Below, one piece after another: positions 1 to 5,536 of a DNA stretch of 5,907 nucleotides (within the stretch, counting starts at the first letter, position 1; every line of letters starts with the position of its first letter). Source of the DNA: Woeseiaceae bacterium (lineage in GTDB: Bacteria > Pseudomonadota > Gammaproteobacteria > Steroidobacterales > Woeseiaceae). The stretch spans positions 1-5,907 of the forward strand of contig WTCH01000134.1 of NCBI GenBank assembly GCA_013138675.1. The letters run 5' to 3'. Both the position numbers and the translations under genes were made by a program. A model generated the notes under the pieces. That model saw only the letters and a program-made list of their open reading frames with translations, did not search any database and was not told where the DNA came from.

Positions 1-180
1 GAGTACAACATGGCTGGCGATGAAGTCTGGTTCTCTGTCTGGAGTGGCAAGGAGCAGGAATCTGCGATCGTCGTTGTTGATGACAAGACGCGTACGTTGA
101 AGGCAGTGATCAAAGATCCTGCACTCATTACGCCGACTGGCAAGTTCAACGTCTATAACACTTTGCACGACGTTTACTAG
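1..180 (+). CDS. nirS: Cytochrome cd1 nitrite reductase NirS, C-terminal end (partial)
   Basis: The window opens inside this gene; only the last 59 codons and the TAG stop are present. NirS is the periplasmic respiratory nitrite reductase of denitrifiers. It reduces nitrite to nitric oxide at heme d1, with electrons entering through heme c. The visible residues belong to the end of the d1-heme beta-propeller: a VWFSVW strand, then IVVVDDKT, then the tail TPTGKFNVYNTLHDVY. That tail matches from memory the characteristic NirS ending (TPTGKFNVYNTQHDVY in Pseudomonas-type enzymes) with a single L for Q change. The paralogues NirN and NirF share the propeller but, as far as I recall, not this exact ending. 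The heme c domain and the d1 ligands lie outside the window, so intactness cannot be judged. A porin gene follows after 16 bp on the same strand, suggesting co-transcription. Confidence 0.9.
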   Translation, partial: EYNMAGDEVWFSVWSGKEQESAIVVVDDKTRTLKAVIKDPALITPTGKFNVYNTLHDVY

Positions 181-196
181 TTAAAGGAAAAACGGC

Positions 197-1441
197 ATGA
201 AACGCAATCACAACATCCTTCTCACTTCGCTGCTGAGTTTGCTACTACCGTTCGCGGCCAGTGCAGCTGAGGAGGAGGTCGCAGCGGACCTGGGTTCGGC
301 GATAACGTCGGGCAAGGCCACTATCTCTGGACGGTATCGCTATGAGTACGTCGATCAGGACAACGCTCTGAAGAACGCCAATGCGTCCACGTTGCGATTG
401 CGGCTGAACTACCGGACCGGCCAGTGGAAGGGCTGGTCCGGGTTTGCCGAGTTCGATCACGTGTTCCACGTGTTGATCGATGACTTCAATTCGGGCGGAG
501 GCACGAGCCCGAATCGTGGAGATTACTCGGTCGTTGCAGACCCGAAAGGTTCTGATCTCAACCAGTTGTATTTTGACCTGGATCCGAACGATAACTGGAA
601 GTACCGCTTTGGCCGGCAACGTATCCTGCTCGACAACCAGCGCTTTGTCGGTGGTGTCGGCTGGCGTCAGAATGAGCAGACGTATGACGCGTTTACGCTC
701 AACACGAAAGCTATCCCGAAAACGGCCTTGTCGTATTCGTACGTCAACTACGTTCGGCGCATCTTCGGGCAGACCGTACCAGCCGGTAAGGAACGCCTCG
801 ACGGCCATCTGTTTAACGCGAAGATATCGATCAGTGATGCATTCTCGGTTACGCCCTACCTTTACCACCTCGACTATGACACCGCAGTCGCTAATTCAAC
901 GACGACGGTTGGGGCGCGGCTGGCAGGTAGTCCCGGTCTCGGCAGCGGCAAGTTCAACTGGCTGGCTGAATACGCACGTCAGACGGATGCAGGTGATAAC
1001 CCAACCAGCTACGACGCCAACTACTATCACTTGAATGGTGCTTATGCTGCGGGTAATGGAATGACGTTCGGCCTGGGCTACGAAGTTCTTGGTGCCGATT
1101 CCGGAGCAGGTACGGCATTCAGTACGCCGCTTGCAACCCTGCATGCGTTCAACGGCTGGGCGGACCAGTTCCTCGGAACGCCCGCCGCAGGCCTCGAAGA
1201 TGTCTACGTCAACTTCAAGATGAAAGCCGGCAAATGGAACCTGACGTTTGTGTACCACGACTTCTCGTCCGACACCGGCAGTTTCGACTATGGCAATGAG
1301 TTCGACGTATCGGGAGGCCTGAAGCTGTCAGATCGCTACGGCCTGTTGCTCAAGGGCGCATTCTTCGGCGCAGATTCGTCATCGCCGCTGACCAACGTTG
1401 ATACAAACAAGTTCTGGGTAATGCTCACGGCGAGCTACTAG
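197..1441 (+). CDS. Outer-membrane beta-barrel porin, alginate-export-like family
   Basis: This encodes a 414-residue predicted outer-membrane channel. A Sec signal peptide is visible: basic start MKRN, a Leu-rich core at residues 7-19, and an ASA-A cleavage site near residues 23-24. The mature part has many alternating aromatic/polar strands (for example RYRYEYV near 46-52, RLRLNY, YRFGRQRILLDNQRFVG near 136-151) and ends in the aromatic-terminated strand FWVMLTASY expected of a BAM substrate. The YRFGRQ...DNQRFVG stretch and the early SGRYRYEYVDQ strand recall alginate-export-domain and related short-chain porins; the solute is unknown. The start is supported by AAGGA at 184-188, 8 nt before the ATG. 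The gene sits 16 bp after nirS, so it may be expressed under denitrifying conditions, perhaps for anion or small organic solute passage; that role is inference. It is complete, with no frameshift. The barrel assignment is firm; the subfamily is tentative. Confidence 0.8.
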   Translation: MKRNHNILLTSLLSLLLPFAASAAEEEVAADLGSAITSGKATISGRYRYEYVDQDNALKNANASTLRLRLNYRTGQWKGWSGFAEFDHVFHVLIDDFNSGGGTSPNRGDYSVVADPKGSDLNQLYFDLDPNDNWKYRFGRQRILLDNQRFVGGVGWRQNEQTYDAFTLNTKAIPKTALSYSYVNYVRRIFGQTVPAGKERLDGHLFNAKISISDAFSVTPYLYHLDYDTAVANSTTTVGARLAGSPGLGSGKFNWLAEYARQTDAGDNPTSYDANYYHLNGAYAAGNGMTFGLGYEVLGADSGAGTAFSTPLATLHAFNGWADQFLGTPAAGLEDVYVNFKMKAGKWNLTFVYHDFSSDTGSFDYGNEFDVSGGLKLSDRYGLLLKGAFFGADSSSPLTNVDTNKFWVMLTASY

Positions 1442-1485
1442 GCCAACCTACCCAGGCAGCAGGAAGTATAACTGCCAAATTTCTC

Positions 1486-2886
1486 CTAGCCGGCGGCAGA
1501 GGTCGCCGGCAGGAGTTCTTGCCGCCACTTCGGATACAGTTGGTCCGCGTCGTGTGTAAAGCTCTCGAACGCACGTGCAAACTCCCGGTGTTCGCGTGCG
1601 AATTCGAACACGTCGGCACCGTCCTTCCAGCATTGCTCGGCCTGCCGCATTGATTTGGCACCGGCCGCTGCACCATCGATGTGGCCGTAGCTGCCACCAC
1701 CAGCCGTCATGATGACATTGGAATGACCCAGGTTGGCGAAGAAGGCCGGAATGCGCAGGGCGTTCATGCCACCGGAAATAATCGCGGTCGTCGGATTCAT
1801 GCCAAGCCACTCCTGGTGGAAATAGGGGCCGTCCGCACTGTCCCGCTCGAGCATGTACGCGGTTAACTTGTCCGACGCCTCGCCCTCCATCTTGCCGAAG
1901 CTCATCGTCCCGGTATGAATTCCTGAGGCACCCTGTAGTCGCGCCATCTTGCAATGGACGAATGCGGTGTAGCCGCGCATTGACTGCGGTGACGTAATGG
2001 CACCGTGCCCGGCACGATGGTAGTGCAGGTATTGCTGCGGGAAGACGCGCCTCGCCGTGGTTACAGCGGCCGCACCAGCGACATATCCGTCGACCAGGAA
2101 TGCCACGTGATCGGCGTACTCGCCGAATGTCTCAAGAATGAACTCGCCGCGCGCGACCATCTCGTAATGATCATCAGCGGTAATATTGGCAGAGAATAAT
2201 TTCGCTTCGCCGGTTTCATCCTGTGCTCGTCGCATCGCGTCCGCAACCAGCGGAATTGTCTCTTTAAGCGGGGCGAAGGTCTGATTACCCTGCGGCTCAT
2301 CGTTCTTGATGAAATCGCCACCAAGCCAGAAGTTATAGCAGGCGTTGGCAAACGGTCGAGGGCGCAAGCCGAGCTTCGGCTTAACGATCGTGCCAACAAT
2401 AAAGCCACCATTCTCATGCGGTCGTCCGAGAACACGCCACAAGTCGGAGATTGTTGTGGAAGGTCCATCGAACAGGCGCAAGTAATCAGGTGGCACATAA
2501 AAGTCGTGCATTTTCGCGTATTCAACATCGCCCATGCCCTGGTTGTTGCCGATGGCCAGCGTCAAAAATGACGCGATCATGGCCCGCCCATCGATGATAT
2601 TACGGTCGAATAATTCAACCGGATAAGCCAGTTTGATGAGTTCTTCGCTCTCGTCCGCCTCGTAGACAAGTGCGTCTACACCACGAGTGAAGTCATCGGT
2701 GGTAGAGACCTCGACGTTGGTGCCGGTCGATGACTCCGCCGCAAAATGCGCAGCCGTTTCCACAAAGGTGCCGAAACCGGCTTTTGGTTTCATGTGGTAC
2801 GCGACCAGAACGTGCTTGCCGGCTTGCACGAGCTCGCTCTCCGTCAGGTCGAGGTTTACATATCGATTACTCTGGTCCAGCGCCAT
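1486..2886 (-). CDS. cbbM: Ribulose-1,5-bisphosphate carboxylase/oxygenase, form II large subunit
   Basis: Form II RuBisCO, a small-subunit-independent cytosolic enzyme that fixes CO2 onto ribulose-1,5-bisphosphate to give two 3-phosphoglycerates. The 466-residue product equals the length I recall for Rhodospirillum rubrum CbbM and aligns almost throughout. Visible active-site elements: ESSTGT (Glu51), TIVKPKLG (Lys169), the carbamylation motif GGDFIKNDEP (Lys194, Asp196, Glu197), HYHRAGHG (His290), loop 6 GKMEGE (Lys332), SGGM (Ser371) and the phosphate-binding TAGGG near 394-399. All are intact. The start at 2886 (MALDQSNRYV) matches family N-termini and has a modest GGAA at 2894-2897 upstream. 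An in-frame ATG at 2952 would add 22 atypical residues, has no Shine-Dalgarno and lies close to the putative operator, so it was rejected. No cbbQ/cbbO follows: the downstream gene is a convergent porin, so cbbM appears monocistronic. It is divergent from cbbR. Confidence 0.96.
   Translation of the reverse strand: MALDQSNRYVNLDLTESELVQAGKHVLVAYHMKPKAGFGTFVETAAHFAAESSTGTNVEVSTTDDFTRGVDALVYEADESEELIKLAYPVELFDRNIIDGRAMIASFLTLAIGNNQGMGDVEYAKMHDFYVPPDYLRLFDGPSTTISDLWRVLGRPHENGGFIVGTIVKPKLGLRPRPFANACYNFWLGGDFIKNDEPQGNQTFAPLKETIPLVADAMRRAQDETGEAKLFSANITADDHYEMVARGEFILETFGEYADHVAFLVDGYVAGAAAVTTARRVFPQQYLHYHRAGHGAITSPQSMRGYTAFVHCKMARLQGASGIHTGTMSFGKMEGEASDKLTAYMLERDSADGPYFHQEWLGMNPTTAIISGGMNALRIPAFFANLGHSNVIMTAGGGSYGHIDGAAAGAKSMRQAEQCWKDGADVFEFAREHREFARAFESFTHDADQLYPKWRQELLPATSAAG
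1489..1510 (-). repeat. GC-rich hairpin in the last codons of cbbM, possible weak terminator
   Basis: A perfect 7-bp inverted repeat, GCCGGCG (1489-1495) and CGCCGGC (1504-1510), with an 8-nt loop, covers the final PATSAAG codons and ends one base before the cbbM stop codon. In the cbbM transcript it is followed by UAGGAGAAAUUUGG, which is not a real U-tract, so it is at best a weak intrinsic terminator or a 3'-end stabilising stem. A second, weaker GGCAG/CTGCC repeat (1455-1459 and 1472-1476) lies in the 44-bp gap towards the porin. No better terminator is visible between these convergent genes. Confidence 0.35.
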
Positions 2887-2913
2887 GGCTTTGTTCCGTT
2901 CGTTGCTAGTTGA

Positions 2914-2942
2914 CGCATACCCTAGCCGATGGAGTAACATAA
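2914..2942 (-). promoter_or_regulatory. Candidate cbbM promoter (weak -35/-10)
   Basis: Read on the minus strand, TTATGT (2942-2937) and TATGCG (2919-2914) are separated by 17 bp. Both match sigma-70 boxes poorly, as expected for a promoter that needs an activator. A transcription start near 2907 would place the inverted repeat centred at 2966 at about -59, the usual recognition-site position for LysR-type activators. On the plus strand a TTGACG at 2910-2915 with TAACAT at 2935-2940 (19-bp gap) could serve cbbR. Both are guesses from short motifs. Confidence 0.25.
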
Positions 2943-2953
2943 GGATATTCATG

Positions 2954-2985
2954 CTTTGTTATTGAATTCATAAAGGTTTCTTATG
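2954..2985. promoter_or_regulatory. Putative CbbR operator in the cbbM-cbbR divergent region
   Basis: The core is TTATTGAATTCATAA (2959-2973), an inverted repeat TTAT-N7-ATAA that contains a T-N11-A LysR-type box. A third half-site TTATG (2981-2985) follows CATAA after 7 bp. The array overlaps the cbbR Shine-Dalgarno (AAAGG, 2972-2976) and its start codon, so binding could repress cbbR while activating cbbM, the standard LysR autoregulation layout. An extra CATAAGG at 2938-2944 repeats CATAAAGG at 2969-2976. Nearly the same array occurs upstream of prk at 5468-5500, which raises confidence that it is functional. Binding by CbbR is inferred from position and symmetry. Confidence 0.6.
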
Positions 2986-3894
2986 CATCTTACGTTACGG
3001 CAACTGCAGTGTTTCTCTGAGGTCGCGCGCAACCTGAGCTTCACTCGTGCGGCGGCGGCTCTACACCTCACACAGCCCGCTGTGTCCATGCAAATTCGAC
3101 AACTCGAGCAGCAGACTGGTATCGCGGTCACGGAACAAATCGGCAAAAAAATATTCCTGACCGAGGCAGGTGAAGAAGTACTTCGCTATGCCAGGTCGAT
3201 CCTGCAGCAAGTCGACGAGATGGGTGACGTCCTCGACAAGATGAAGGGTCTGGCCGGTGGCCACCTTCGTATAGCTGCAATCTCATCGGCGAACTATTTC
3301 GCACCGCACTTGCTAGGTGTGTTTCACCGGCGCTTCCCGGATGTCGGCGTAAGTATGGATGTCACAAGACAGGAGCGAGTGCTCAGGCAAGTTGCCGACA
3401 ATGAAGTCGATATGGCGATCATGGGCCAGCCACCCGACTCCATGCAGGTGGATGCCATTCCGTTTATGGAGAACCCACTGGTTATCATCGCGCCGCCCGA
3501 CCACCCTCTGGCGAAGGTGAAGAGCATTTCGCTAAAGAAAATGGAAAAAGAGACGTTTCTCACTCGCGAGCCGGGCTCCGGAACTCGCCGCGCAATGTTG
3601 CGTTTTTTCGACGAGCACAATCTGACGATGGTGACTGGAATGGAGATGGGCAGCCTCGAAGGTATCAAGCAAGGGGTACAGGCAGGGCTTGGCTTGGGCA
3701 TCGTGCCCCGGGGATCCATCGAGATAGAGCTCAAGCTCAAGATGCTGGCGATTCTAAATGTTAAAGGCATGCCGATCAGACGTAACTGGCACGTGGTCAT
3801 GCACCAGGGCAAGAGGCTGTCGGCGGTCGCCGATGAGTTCAGGTCTTTACTTGTTGACGAGGCGCAAACCCTGCTGTCCGGAAAATCGAGCTAG
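2983..3894 (+). CDS. cbbR: LysR-family transcriptional regulator, CbbR type
   Basis: A 303-residue LysR-type regulator, full length for the family. The N-terminus is a winged helix-turn-helix: LRQLQCFSEVARNLSFTRAA (residues 5-24), then LHLTQPAVSMQIRQLE as recognition helix and linker start (27-42), then EQIGKKIFLTEAG (51-63), a wing sequence typical of CbbR. The remainder, from about residue 90, is the two-lobed effector-binding domain (LRIAAISSANYFAPHLL, MAIMGQPP, FLTREPGSGTRR, GLGLGIVPRG). CbbR proteins activate Calvin-cycle operons and sense metabolites such as RuBP, phosphoenolpyruvate or NADPH depending on the species; which applies here cannot be told. AAAGG, 6 nt before ATG 2983, supports the start. 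Divergent placement next to cbbM supports the CbbR call over other LysR regulators. The 3' end overlaps gph by 4 bp in convergent orientation. Confidence 0.92.
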   Translation: MHLTLRQLQCFSEVARNLSFTRAAAALHLTQPAVSMQIRQLEQQTGIAVTEQIGKKIFLTEAGEEVLRYARSILQQVDEMGDVLDKMKGLAGGHLRIAAISSANYFAPHLLGVFHRRFPDVGVSMDVTRQERVLRQVADNEVDMAIMGQPPDSMQVDAIPFMENPLVIIAPPDHPLAKVKSISLKKMEKETFLTREPGSGTRRAMLRFFDEHNLTMVTGMEMGSLEGIKQGVQAGLGLGIVPRGSIEIELKLKMLAILNVKGMPIRRNWHVVMHQGKRLSAVADEFRSLLVDEAQTLLSGKSS

Positions 3895-4553
3895 ACCTGA
3901 TTCCATATCGCAGGAATATCCCTGAGATCATCCACGACCCAGTCGGCACCGAGCGAGTCTGCCGGCGTTGCGTCATAGCCTGACCGAACCAGCGCGACAT
4001 CCACAGCAGCCGAGCGTCCGGTGCTTACGTCCGTACTGCTGTCGCCCACGTAGAGGACTTGCTCTGCAGTGGTGTCCAACTCGTCGATAGTCGCCAGCAA
4101 TACCGCGGGGTGTGGTTTTATCGGAAAGCAGGGTCCCGAGCCGCGGACGACGTCGACAAGACTGCGGACCTCGAGATTCTCGAGCGATGTCTGACAAAGG
4201 TGCTGTGGCTTGTTACTGCACACGCCGACAGATATTTCTTGTGCCACCAGGTACTCAAGAAGTTCGCGTGCGCCGGGTGCAAGCGTCGTCAAGCGACTGC
4301 CTCGGTCGAGATATGCCTGTTCGAACTCGGCAGTAAGGCTGTCAATCTCCCCGGAAGCAGCCTGTACCTCCAGGCTCGCGAGTGCACGTCGAATCAGAAG
4401 CTCTGGCCCACCGCCGATCATCAGTTTGACGTCGTCCAGTTCGAGGTTTGGGTAGCTGTGCCGCGCTAGCACAGTGTTTAGAGCGGCATGGATGTCGGAT
4501 GCAGAATGGATCAGTGTCCCGTCGAGGTCGAAAATGACAGCTTCAGGCCGCAC
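3891..4553 (-). CDS. gph: Phosphoglycolate phosphatase (HAD superfamily)
   Basis: A HAD hydrolase of 220 residues, normal for Gph/CbbZ. It removes phosphate from 2-phosphoglycolate, the toxic product of RuBisCO oxygenation. All four HAD motifs are present: FDLDGTL with nucleophile Asp9 and acid/base Asp11, CSNKP with Ser113, IKPHP with Lys146, and GDSSTD with Asp171 and Asp175. The segment between motifs I and II is a helical C1-type cap. I chose GTG 4553 because it gives the typical MRPEAVIFDLDGTL start and has AGGGA 5 nt upstream. A TTG at 4574 would add seven residues lying over the end of prk. With GTG the gene overlaps prk by 11 bp, indicating one operon and translational coupling. HAD substrates are hard to predict from sequence; the call rests on family resemblance and linkage to cbbM and prk. 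Confidence 0.88.
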   Translation of the reverse strand: MRPEAVIFDLDGTLIHSASDIHAALNTVLARHSYPNLELDDVKLMIGGGPELLIRRALASLEVQAASGEIDSLTAEFEQAYLDRGSRLTTLAPGARELLEYLVAQEISVGVCSNKPQHLCQTSLENLEVRSLVDVVRGSGPCFPIKPHPAVLLATIDELDTTAEQVLYVGDSSTDVSTGRSAAVDVALVRSGYDATPADSLGADWVVDDLRDIPAIWNQV

Positions 4554-5427
4554 GTTTTTCCCTGGCCGCCGCAAACATCTTTTCGAGGATGGGCATCAGA
4601 ATCAACTCCATCGACAATAGCATCTTGCCGCCGGGCACTACGATCGTGTTGCGTCTCGACATGAAAGAATCCTTGATCATCGCGAGCAAGTGGGGGAAAT
4701 CCACATCAAACTTTCTTGGATCACGAAACCGAATAACGACGAAACTCTCGTCTGCCGTCGGAATATCGCGTGCGATGAACGGGTTCGAGGTGTCGACGGT
4801 TGGAACGCGTTGAAAATTGATGTCGGTGCGTGAGAACTGCGGCGCAATGTGCGTCACGTAGTCTTCCATGCGACGTAGAATAGTCGTTGTCACATCCTTC
4901 TCGGCATAGCCGCGTTGCAGCGTGTCGCGATGAATCTTCTGAATCCACTCGAGATTGACGATGGGTACCACGCCGATCAAAAGGTCGGTGAATTGAGTGA
5001 CATCACATTTTTCGGTGATCATTGCGCCGTGCAGGCCTTCGTACAACAGTAGATCAGTGCCTTCCTCCAGTTCGCTCCATGGCGTGAACGTGCCCGACGA
5101 ACAGCCGTGCAAAGCTGCCTCGTCTTCGTTGTGCACGTAATAGCGGCGTTTACCCTTACCTGATTCGCCGTATTCTTTGAACAGGCTGGCAAGCTCGCAA
5201 ATCAGGTTGGCCTCGGGGCCGAAATGGCTGATGTTTCGGCTATCGGCGGCTGCATTGGCAATGACCTGACTCATTTCGGAACGGTCGTAGCGGTGAAAGC
5301 TATCGCCCTCGACAATGCTCGGCGTAGCGTCCAGCCGACGGCAAATATGCTCGAATGCGGTTTTTACGGTGGTTGTGCCGGCCCCTGAAGAACCGGTGAC
5401 GGCGACGATAGGATTCTGAGTAGACAT
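4543..5427 (-). CDS. cbbP: Phosphoribulokinase, class I (bacterial type)
   Basis: A 294-residue class I phosphoribulokinase (also called prk), normal length. It phosphorylates ribulose-5-phosphate with ATP to make the RuBisCO substrate. Visible elements: P-loop GSSGAGTTT at residues 12-20; GDSFHRYDR at 41-49 with Asp42, His45 and Arg49 at the positions numbered identically in the Rhodobacter sphaeroides enzyme; HFGPEANL at 68-75; YYVHNEDEA at 96-104; YEGLHG at 129-134 with Glu130 as Walker-B-type acid; and HRD at 166-168 with Arg167 and Asp168. The catalytic set is therefore intact. Class I enzymes are octamers, often allosterically activated by NADH; whether this one is cannot be seen. ATG 5427 is preferred because the P-loop sits at the family's usual distance, although no clear Shine-Dalgarno precedes it. 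The gene is followed by overlapping gph and is preceded by an operator-like array shared with the cbbM region. Confidence 0.96.
   Translation of the reverse strand: MSTQNPIVAVTGSSGAGTTTVKTAFEHICRRLDATPSIVEGDSFHRYDRSEMSQVIANAAADSRNISHFGPEANLICELASLFKEYGESGKGKRRYYVHNEDEAALHGCSSGTFTPWSELEEGTDLLLYEGLHGAMITEKCDVTQFTDLLIGVVPIVNLEWIQKIHRDTLQRGYAEKDVTTTILRRMEDYVTHIAPQFSRTDINFQRVPTVDTSNPFIARDIPTADESFVVIRFRDPRKFDVDFPHLLAMIKDSFMSRRNTIVVPGGKMLLSMELILMPILEKMFAAAREKRAA
4559..4563 (-). promoter_or_regulatory. Ribosome binding site that decides the gph start
   Basis: AGGGA on the minus strand (4563 to 4559) sits 5 nt before GTG 4553. It lies inside the last codons of prk (after the Ala-Ala of AAREKRAA), so ribosomes finishing prk would release next to it. 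No comparable site precedes the upstream TTG at 4574. Confidence 0.65.
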
Positions 5428-5467
5428 GTCGGCAACGTATCATCTGCAACAATAAATGAAATTAAAT

Positions 5468-5500
5468 CTTATTTATCGATTTCATAAACAAAAGCTTATG
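5468..5500. promoter_or_regulatory. Second copy of the putative CbbR operator, upstream of prk
   Basis: This AT-rich stretch holds a perfect inverted repeat TTTAT-N7-ATAAA (5472-5488), again with a T-N11-A core, and a third half-site TTATG (5496-5500) lying 8 bp after CATAA (5483-5487). Aligned with 2954-2974, the 21 bp at 5468-5488 differ at only four positions. It lies 41-73 bp upstream of the prk start codon and 37-69 bp upstream of the GTG used here for the aminotransferase, so it could control either or both. CbbR as the bound protein is inferred. Confidence 0.6.
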
Positions 5501-5536
5501 TGTCATGCCGGGAAATTTTCGGTAGTCTGCATTACC

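Noticed and set aside
245..868. 207-codon open frame on the minus strand inside the porin gene
   Set aside because: It lies wholly opposite a strongly supported signal-peptide-to-barrel gene, has no recognisable domain, and is Arg/Val-rich as expected of an antisense shadow.
480..1034. 184-codon plus-strand frame inside the porin gene
   Set aside because: It is an out-of-frame shadow, rich in Arg, Thr and Ser, with no family resemblance.
1455..1476. GGCAG/CTGCC inverted repeat as a porin terminator
   Set aside because: The 5-bp stem with a 12-nt loop and only AAATTTCTCC after it is too weak to call as a terminator.
2887..2952. A 22-residue N-terminal extension of CbbM from ATG 2952
   Set aside because: It has no Shine-Dalgarno, its residues are unlike form II N-termini, it occupies the promoter region, and ATG 2886 gives exactly the family length of 466.
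3910..3923. CAGG-N6-CCTG hairpin near the cbbR/gph convergence
   Set aside because: It is a four-base stem inside gph coding sequence with no U-tract; chance is a sufficient explanation.
4059..4469. 136-codon plus-strand frame opposite gph
   Set aside because: gph contains all four HAD motifs on the other strand; this frame has none and is Cys/Arg-rich.
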